Positions 59,682 through 64,000 of a stretch of DNA of 64,000 bases are shown piece by piece (position 1 is the first letter of the stretch; each line of letters starts with the position of its first letter). This DNA is from JAGLWW01 sp964640225. GTDB lineage: Archaea; Aenigmatarchaeota; Aenigmatarchaeia; PWEA01; JAGHBM01. The stretch spans positions 1 to 64,000 of the forward strand of contig CAZXFI010000003.1 in the NCBI GenBank assembly GCA_964640225.1, written 5' to 3'. The translations under genes and the position numbers were made by a program. Under the pieces are notes generated by a model. It was not told where the DNA came from, searched no databases, and saw only the letters and a list, made by a program, of their open reading frames with translations.

Positions 59682-60152
59682 ATGGAAAAACCCACCCCGC
59701 CCAATGAAAAAAGGTTAAAATCCAAGGAGTCCTTGTATTATCCTTCGGTACTCGGCGGCAAATGGAAGACGCTTGACCCTGATGTAAGGTGGGATTTAAG
59801 TGACGTAATAAACCACGTTTTCCCCCGAGAATACCAGGAAAAATCCAATGAATACGCGCAAAAACTAATGGAATTTTTGTTTCTCAACCCAGGGGGAATT
59901 GACAAAAAAATGCTGTCGGAATTCGTGAAAGGCCATAATTTGCCCGTTTCAACACTATATAACATTGTTATACCAAAACTCGTGAAATTGGGCATGGTGG
60001 AAAGAAGGCGCGAGCCAAACGCCTCAAATCCCGGGAAGGGCTGGTTCCTTATTCTCAAACCCTCTGTTTCGTTTTCTTCCCATTTGATCAAACTGGCGGG
60101 CGAGTGGAGGTCGCTGTACAAAACAGCATACTCCAAAGAGCATAATGAATAA
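59682..60152 (+). CDS. Winged-helix protein containing palindrome site 4
   Basis: 156 residues; ATG follows GGTGAT by 5 nt. After a Pro/Lys-rich start, a winged helix is suggested by LMEFLFLNPGGIDKKMLSEFVKGHNLPVSTLYNIVIPKLVKLGMVERRRE. The recognition helix LPVSTLYNIVIPKL is similar in pattern to LPLSTVHYYLENIM in the gene at 52273. I do not recognise a named family. Its own coding sequence holds a TATAACA-T-TGTTATA palindrome in the stretch encoding that helix. Confidence 0.7.
   Translation: MEKPTPPNEKRLKSKESLYYPSVLGGKWKTLDPDVRWDLSDVINHVFPREYQEKSNEYAQKLMEFLFLNPGGIDKKMLSEFVKGHNLPVSTLYNIVIPKLVKLGMVERRREPNASNPGKGWFLILKPSVSFSSHLIKLAGEWRSLYKTAYSKEHNE
59958..59972. promoter_or_regulatory. Palindrome TATAACA-T-TGTTATA (site 4, intragenic)
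   Basis: Identical over 15 nt to site 3 at 36469. It lies inside the winged-helix gene at 59682, in the codons for the putative recognition helix. Intragenic location weakens an operator role unless it serves as a road-block or is fortuitous. Confidence 0.45.
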
Positions 60153-60255
60153 TATATTTTTAAAAGATTTTTTTGTAAAATATATAATATAAAAGTTATA
60201 ATTAAATAGTTATTTTAAATAATATATTTTACATTATATATATTATACAATATAG
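60148..60255. repeat. A+T block 2
   Basis: About 108 nt nearly free of G and C, sharing AATATATTTTTAAAA and TAAAATATATAAT words with block 1. It starts at the stop of the winged-helix gene. The remaining 147 nt up to tRNA-Gln contain an AAATGTGAG motif (60270) and a CTCACAA word (60294). Confidence 0.6.
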
Positions 60256-60424
60256 AAAAAATCACACAAAAATGTGAGACTTCAGGACCCAGACTCACAA
60301 GCCAAAAGAGCCCAGAATGCAAAATATGAGGTTTTAAGGCCTTTTTGATGCGTTATTAAAGTATCTTTATATAATTAAACTACCAAGAAAAAAAGAGGAA
60401 ATAGCCCCGTAGTCTAGTGGCCAA

Positions 60425-60472
60425 AGGAAGTTGACATATACGAGGTATATGTTTGTGCAATCTTTCGGTTAT
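60425..60472 (+). other. tRNA-Gln intron 1 (D loop/stem border, ~48 nt)
   Basis: Contains the hairpin ACATATAC/GTATATGT. Repeated GGA on both sides leaves an uncertainty of a few bases in the splice sites. Confidence 0.75.
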
Positions 60473-60509
60473 GGATGGGAGGCTCTGGACCTCCAGACCC
60501 AGGTTCGAA

Positions 60510-60555
60510 TAAGCTTTTTTCTAAAAAGCTTAAGCAAAAACTTAAAAAACGAGAG
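60510..60555 (+). other. tRNA-Gln intron 2 (T loop, ~46 nt)
   Basis: Starts right after TTCGAA, the same site as intron 3 of tRNA-Arg. A strong hairpin AAGCTTTTT/AAAAAGCTT follows the 5' boundary; TTCG and CGAG can pair across the junction as part of a bulge-helix-bulge-like fold. Confidence 0.8.
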
Positions 60556-60594
60556 TCCTGGCGGGGCTACCATTTGTTTTAAGGGGGTACAAAA

Positions 60595-60927
60595 ATGAGG
60601 ATAGACAAATTTTCTTTCGGCCAGATTGTGCTAAAGGGAAAGAAATACGACCACGACGTGTTTGTGACTAACAAATCCGTTGAGGAGAAAGAGAGCAGCC
60701 ACGAGATTACCAGGGACGACATAGACAGGGCCCTGTTTCTTGAGCCGGATTTAATAATTATAGGAAAAGGAACAAGTGGCATGGTTGAGATTCCAGAAGA
60801 AATAAAGGCCATGGTGGCCCGGAACAAGGTAAGGCTGATAGAAGGAAATACCCCGGATGTTATAAAAGATTTTAATAAATTGAGCGCCAAGAATAAAATC
60901 GTGGGTATATTTCACCTTACTTGCTAG
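60595..60927 (+). CDS. MTH938/DUF498-like protein
   Basis: 110 residues. FSFGQIVLKGKKYDHDVFVTNKSV, LFLEPDLIIIGKGTSG and EGNTPDVIKDFNKLSAKNKIVGIFHLTC follow the MTH938-like family, whose human relative NDUFAF3 helps assemble respiratory complex I. The archaeal role is unknown. The gene starts 22 nt after tRNA-Gln and is followed by a redoxin-like gene 8 nt later. Confidence 0.85.
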   Translation: MRIDKFSFGQIVLKGKKYDHDVFVTNKSVEEKESSHEITRDDIDRALFLEPDLIIIGKGTSGMVEIPEEIKAMVARNKVRLIEGNTPDVIKDFNKLSAKNKIVGIFHLTC

Positions 60928-60935
60928 GTGTACTG

Positions 60936-61406
60936 ATGGAAATAAACAGAAAACAGGCGGGAACAATATTTATAGCTTTCATATTCATTATTTCCGCGAT
61001 ATCTTTTGCAATAAGCGCAAAACCGTCGGTTAGCCAGAACACGGAGGAAGATTCAAGCATTTTGAAGCAGCCGCTGAATAATGAACAGAAGACAATGCTT
61101 TTGGACAACGACGTTTCAATCCTGACTTTCTTTTTCATGGAGGATGACGAGGATTCCCTGAAGACAAAAAAAGACGCCGAAAGGCTTAACGAAGAAATAG
61201 GCGAAAAACTTCTTCTGGAGGAAATAGAAATAACAAAATTCCAATCCCTTTCCGCCGAGTACAACATCCGGTCCTCACCCACGCTGCTGATAAGAGGAAA
61301 AGAAAACATAAACTCCCCCATAAGGCTTGAAGGTTCCCATGATTATGAAACCCTGAAAAAAAACGTGTGTCTAACTTACAGCGAAAAACCAGAGGCCTGT
61401 GATTGA
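60936..61406 (+). CDS. Membrane-anchored thioredoxin-fold protein lacking CxxC
   Basis: 156 residues from ATG 60936 after an AGGTG site. One N-terminal hydrophobic helix (TIFIAFIFIISAISFAI) is followed by a thioredoxin-like part (VSILTFFFMED ... FQSLSAEYNIRSSPTLLIRG) with the cis-Pro segment but no active-site cysteines. The domain is likely outside the membrane. It could be a binding rather than redox protein. It abuts the nuclease-like gene downstream. Confidence 0.65.
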   Translation: MEINRKQAGTIFIAFIFIISAISFAISAKPSVSQNTEEDSSILKQPLNNEQKTMLLDNDVSILTFFFMEDDEDSLKTKKDAERLNEEIGEKLLLEEIEITKFQSLSAEYNIRSSPTLLIRGKENINSPIRLEGSHDYETLKKNVCLTYSEKPEACD

Positions 61407-61408
61407 TA

Positions 61409-61759
61409 ATGGAAATGGTATACTGGCTTTTTTTCCTGATTGTGACAATCTTACTGGCAATACTCGCAAGGAGGTACAGGAGGCTTTACATCCTGGAAAA
61501 ACAGAAAAAGTCCAGCATTTCCGTGAAACACGGCAAATTTTTGGAGCATTACATACCGTGGATAAGGAAAATATTTCCCTACAGGCCTGAAAGATTCAGG
61601 TTTATAGGAAATCCAATAGACGGGATAGTTTTTGACGATAACAAAATAGTTTTCCTTGAATTCAAAACAGGAAAATCATCCCTCACCGAATTTCAAAAAA
61701 GGATAAAGTCTCTTGTTGAGAACAAAAAAATTGAATGGAAAGAAATAAGGGCAGAATAA
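61409..61759 (+). CDS. Membrane-anchored Hjc-related endonuclease-like protein (COG4741 type)
   Basis: 116 residues from ATG 61409 (TTG 61403 also possible). A hydrophobic start (MVYWLFFLIVTILLAILA) and basic segment precede a restriction-endonuclease-like core: FRFIGNPIDGIVFDDNKIVFLEFKTGKSSLTEFQ with the PD ... ExK arrangement (Asp, then EFK). COG4741 is described as secreted or membrane endonucleases distantly related to Hjc. Substrate unknown; DNA uptake or degradation at the membrane has been proposed only by analogy. Confidence 0.8.
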   Translation: MEMVYWLFFLIVTILLAILARRYRRLYILEKQKKSSISVKHGKFLEHYIPWIRKIFPYRPERFRFIGNPIDGIVFDDNKIVFLEFKTGKSSLTEFQKRIKSLVENKKIEWKEIRAE

Positions 61760-61812
61760 CCAAAAGGTTTTTATTTATAAACAGGGAAATAGATATAACT
61801 TGTGTGATGTTA

Positions 61813-62001
61813 ATGGGTATGAGAGTTCTCAAGCTTAAATGCGACATATGTGGAAAGTCTCTAAACTTTTCAAACATAGGGTTCGTGAGCCACCCTCACG
61901 AGGATCACCTGAAGGCGGTAATGAGATGCAAGGGTTGCCACAACAAAATAAAGGAAAAGAAAAGGCAGAGAAACTCCAGTTACATGATAATAGATGATTA
62001 A
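61813..62001 (+). CDS. Small zinc-ribbon protein
   Basis: 62 residues; ATG 61813 stands 4 nt after GTGAT. LKCDICGKSLNF and MRCKGCHNKIKEK give a CxxC ... CxxC zinc site with an intervening HPHEDH. The basic C-terminus suits nucleic-acid contact. No family name is offered. The frame extends upstream to 61735 without a start signal. It converges on the small coiled-coil gene, overlapping by 4 nt. Confidence 0.65.
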   Translation: MGMRVLKLKCDICGKSLNFSNIGFVSHPHEDHLKAVMRCKGCHNKIKEKKRQRNSSYMIIDD

Positions 62002-62135
62002 ATCCTTTCCTTAATTCTTTCTATTTCCTCTTCCTGCTCCCGAATTTCCTTTTTTAGTTTTTCCAGGGCGGGGATTATGCCGTCTATGTCCGTTCTTAAC
62101 GCTTCGGCCATTTTTTTAACTATCCTATCCCTCAT
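61998..62135 (-). CDS. 45-residue coiled-coil protein coupled to alaS
   Basis: ATG at 62135 overlaps the alaS stop by ATGA, so it is translated with alaS. The product is one long charged helix: MRDRIVKKMAEALRTDIDG, a short turn at IIPALE, then a heptad-like KKEIREQEEEIERIKERI. It would dimerise. A link to AlaRS or tRNA is only suggested by coupling; no motif supports more. Confidence 0.55.
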   Translation of the reverse strand: MRDRIVKKMAEALRTDIDGIIPALEKLKKEIREQEEEIERIKERI

Positions 62136-64000
62136 TTTAACATCTCCCTTATTTTCTCACGGGCCTTTTCCAATTCGGCCTTCTCGGTGCCGAAGCCCTG
62201 GGCCAGCTTGGCGGAGCCGCCACCTCTCCCCCCCAGAATTTCCGAAATTTCCTTCACTATTTTACCGATGTCTATCTCAACGTCTTTCCCGGCCGAAGCA
62301 AAGATATCAATCCTCTCATTCAATCCAAACAGGAAAATTATCGTGTTTTTTCCTGTAAGCTGCATGGAAAGTTTTTGCATATCCTTCCTGGATGTTCTCC
62401 CAAGTTCCTTTATAAGAACCTTGTTTTTGCCTATTTCTTCAAATTTCATTTTCCCGCCCCTTATTTCAGCAACCTTTCCGCTGAGTTTGTTTATTTTTTT
62501 CCTATTTTCCTTCCATTTCTTCTGCATAACTTCAATCTTTTCTACAACTTCGCTCTCTTCCACGCTCAGTATTTCTTCTGACCTTTCTAAAACCTTTTCA
62601 CATTTTCCCAGATAAGTCTCGGCGGCTTTGCCTGAAACGTAAGTTAATCTTACCATGCCGTCACGGGGTTTTTCCGACTTAAGTATTATTATTTTTCCCA
62701 CATCACCGGTTTGGTTGAGATGCGTCCCGCCGCATGCCTCGTGTTCCAGGTTGTCTATGGATATTATTCTCAAAGTTTTTGAGGGCACCGCGGCTCCCTG
62801 GTAAATCCTGAAGCCGTATTTCCTTTCCGCCTCAGGCCTGGGCAAAACTTCCTTTTTTACCTTGTAGTTTTTCCCGACTATTTCATTCGCTTTTTTCTGT
62901 ATTTTTTCCACCTGTTTTTCCGAAAGGCTGTCGTAATGTGTTACGTCAAGATGAGCTTTGTCCACATCTTTTTTGGAGCCGCCCTGCCAGACGTGGTCTC
63001 CAAGCACCATGACCGCGGCGGCGTTGATTATATGCGTTGTGGTGTGGTGCTGCATCAGTTGTCTTCTCCTTTTCCTGTCTATTTTACATTTAACCGTATC
63101 CCCGGGCTTGAAATTTATTTTTTTAACCTGGTGGATTATCGTCTTGTCCACCTTTTCCACATTGAAAACCTCGCACCCGTTGATTTTTCCCAAGTCCGTT
63201 TCCTGGCCTCCCGACCTGGGATAGAAACCGGTTCTTTCCAGCACCACGAAATCTCCTATCACTTTCAGGACTTTTGCGTCAAATTCATAAACATTGTCAT
63301 AAAACATAACAGGCGTCTCCCCTATTCCCTCAATTTCGCTTTTGTCTATGGGATACTTTTGCTTTTCCCCGGCCTCTTTTTCGTGTCTTTCCGTTACTTT
63401 CTGATATATGTCCGCGGGGATGTCTATTTTTACGCCATGCCTCTCGGCAACCTCCCTTATTGTTTCCGGCATTATGCCGTGGGAGTCATAAAGCTCAACC
63501 AGCCGGTCTTCGGTTAGTTTTTTCCCGCTTGAAATTATTTTATTAAGCATGCTCCTTGTGTTTCTTGACGTTTCCCTGTATTTTTTCCTTTCCATGTCCA
63601 TAATCCTGCCGAAATGGTCCAGTTTTTGCTTAAGTTCCGGGTTTACCGGTTTGAAATAATCCGCGATTTGTCCGGCCAGCCATTCAATTTCAAACGGAAA
63701 GCCGTATTTTTCCATAAAACTCAGTGTCCTCCTTAGGATAACCCTTAAGTTATACCCGCCTCCGGTGTTGCTCGGCACTCCTCCGTCGTTTATGGCATAA
63801 AGAAGCGTTTTTACATGGTCTGCAACGGCATACAAGGCCTGTATTGGCTCTATTTTCTCGGCCAGTTCGTTTTTGTCAATATAGAGGGACTTCGCAATGT
63901 CTGTTTTGGCTTTCTCTATGTCTCCAACCTCGTCTATGTTCAGCAGACCGGCGAGCCTTGAATAGTCTTCAAACAGCTTCTTCTCGTATTTTATCCCGGC
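62132..64000 (-). CDS. alaS: Alanyl-tRNA synthetase, archaeal type (5' end outside window)
   Basis: The last 622 codons are present; the N-terminal catalytic core continues past the window edge. YAVADHVKTLLYAINDGGVPSNTGGGYNLRVILRR belongs to the tRNA-recognition part. The editing domain shows MQHHTTTHIINAA and EACGGTHLNQTGDVG, the zinc-binding HxxxH ... CxxxH set. The C-terminal GGRGGGSAKLAQGFG closes the C-Ala region. It charges tRNA-Ala and clears mischarged Ser/Gly. Frame is open to position 64000. Confidence 0.95.
   Translation of the reverse strand, partial: AGIKYEKKLFEDYSRLAGLLNIDEVGDIEKAKTDIAKSLYIDKNELAEKIEPIQALYAVADHVKTLLYAINDGGVPSNTGGGYNLRVILRRTLSFMEKYGFPFEIEWLAGQIADYFKPVNPELKQKLDHFGRIMDMERKKYRETSRNTRSMLNKIISSGKKLTEDRLVELYDSHGIMPETIREVAERHGVKIDIPADIYQKVTERHEKEAGEKQKYPIDKSEIEGIGETPVMFYDNVYEFDAKVLKVIGDFVVLERTGFYPRSGGQETDLGKINGCEVFNVEKVDKTIIHQVKKINFKPGDTVKCKIDRKRRRQLMQHHTTTHIINAAAVMVLGDHVWQGGSKKDVDKAHLDVTHYDSLSEKQVEKIQKKANEIVGKNYKVKKEVLPRPEAERKYGFRIYQGAAVPSKTLRIISIDNLEHEACGGTHLNQTGDVGKIIILKSEKPRDGMVRLTYVSGKAAETYLGKCEKVLERSEEILSVEESEVVEKIEVMQKKWKENRKKINKLSGKVAEIRGGKMKFEEIGKNKVLIKELGRTSRKDMQKLSMQLTGKNTIIFLFGLNERIDIFASAGKDVEIDIGKIVKEISEILGGRGGGSAKLAQGFGTEKAELEKAREKIREMLK

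Larger units (their letters stand above)
60403..60572 (+). tRNA. tRNA-Gln (CUG) with two introns, CCA encoded
   Basis: Acceptor AGCCCCG at 60403-60409 pairs with CGGGGCT at 60562-60568, then A and CCA. Removing two insertions leaves a 76-nt tRNA: D stem GTCT/GGAT, anticodon stem GGAGG/CCTCC with loop CTCTGGA (anticodon CUG), T stem CCAGG/CCTGG with loop TTCGAAT. The A-starting acceptor is usual for archaeal tRNA-Gln. Introns: about 60425-60472 at the end of the D loop and 60510-60555 in the T loop. Confidence 0.9.

Overview
The window is archaeal chromosome. Informational genes are of euryarchaeal/DPANN type: an Orc1/Cdc6 initiator, a small-subunit-like protein of DNA polymerase D, a family B polymerase, DnaG-type primase, RadA, an RPA-like protein, an archaeal histone, NAC, a PIN-KH-PilT ATPase and archaeal-type AlaRS. 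Lipid and envelope genes (geranylgeranyl reductase, SecF/SecD without SecA, an S-layer-like glycoprotein) agree. Starts are usually preceded by GGTGAT or GTGAT with a 3-5 nt spacer, or lie about 25 nt after a TATA box (leaderless). Many genes overlap by ATGA. The compact layout, many small proteins and intron-rich tRNAs suggest an uncultivated, possibly DPANN-related lineage; I cannot name it from sequence alone.

Layout. 0-4.5 kb: sulfate activation (RHH protein, CysD with an intein in its PP-loop, CysN, AP-superfamily hydrolase). 4.5-13.1 kb: surface glycan and lipid genes. Enzymes matching all four steps to UDP-2,3-diacetamido-glucuronate are split over two convergent operons, with a PIG-L deacetylase, an ATP-grasp enzyme, a GalE-like epimerase, an AglD-like membrane protein and a geranylgeranyl reductase. 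13.2-18.9 kb: secFD, a sugar nucleotidyltransferase, ferredoxin, a CBS protein, an Hjc-like nuclease and a COG1709-like regulator. 18.9-24.7 kb: a replication block with a candidate origin carrying three ORB-like elements just upstream of orc1/cdc6, then a polymerase D small subunit lacking its metal-binding motifs, a HAD hydrolase and family B polymerase. 24.7-31.7 kb: membrane proteins, NAC, DnaG, PIN-KH-PilT ATPase, and a tRNA-Arg(CCU) interrupted by three introns.

31.7-36.1 kb encodes a 1157-residue secreted, sequon-rich protein and a coupled membrane protein. 36.1-39.8 kb holds two regulators and a MacB-type ABC system. 39.9-43.7 kb: DNA repair glycosylase, two peptidases, an HTH/Toprim pair, a hydrogenase-maturation-protease-like protein. 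43.7-47.8 kb: hydBGDA (cytosolic NiFe sulfhydrogenase, group 3b type) and divergent hypC. 48.1-52.6 kb: RNA phosphodiesterase, and nrdD-redoxin-nrdG for anaerobic deoxynucleotide synthesis. 52.6-53.34 kb is a 757-bp non-coding tract with two dense short-motif arrays (CTCACAT, then TTCACGTGAA and TTCACA) running into an AAA+ ATPase with a C-terminal winged helix. 54.5-58.9 kb: UPF0200 kinase, PRC-barrel protein, and a divergent histone-RPA-radA cluster. 59-60.6 kb: two winged-helix genes framed by nearly G/C-free blocks, then tRNA-Gln(CUG) with two introns. The window ends inside alaS.

Most unusual points: the intein splitting the CysD PP-loop; the multi-intron tRNAs sharing one T-loop insertion site; the ORB-like origin; the motif array before the AAA+ ATPase; the catalytically stripped polymerase D small subunit; a Walker A variant in RadA; and four near-identical 15-bp palindromes (TATAACA-N-TGTTATA). 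Gene functions rest on motif recognition by eye; no database search was possible.
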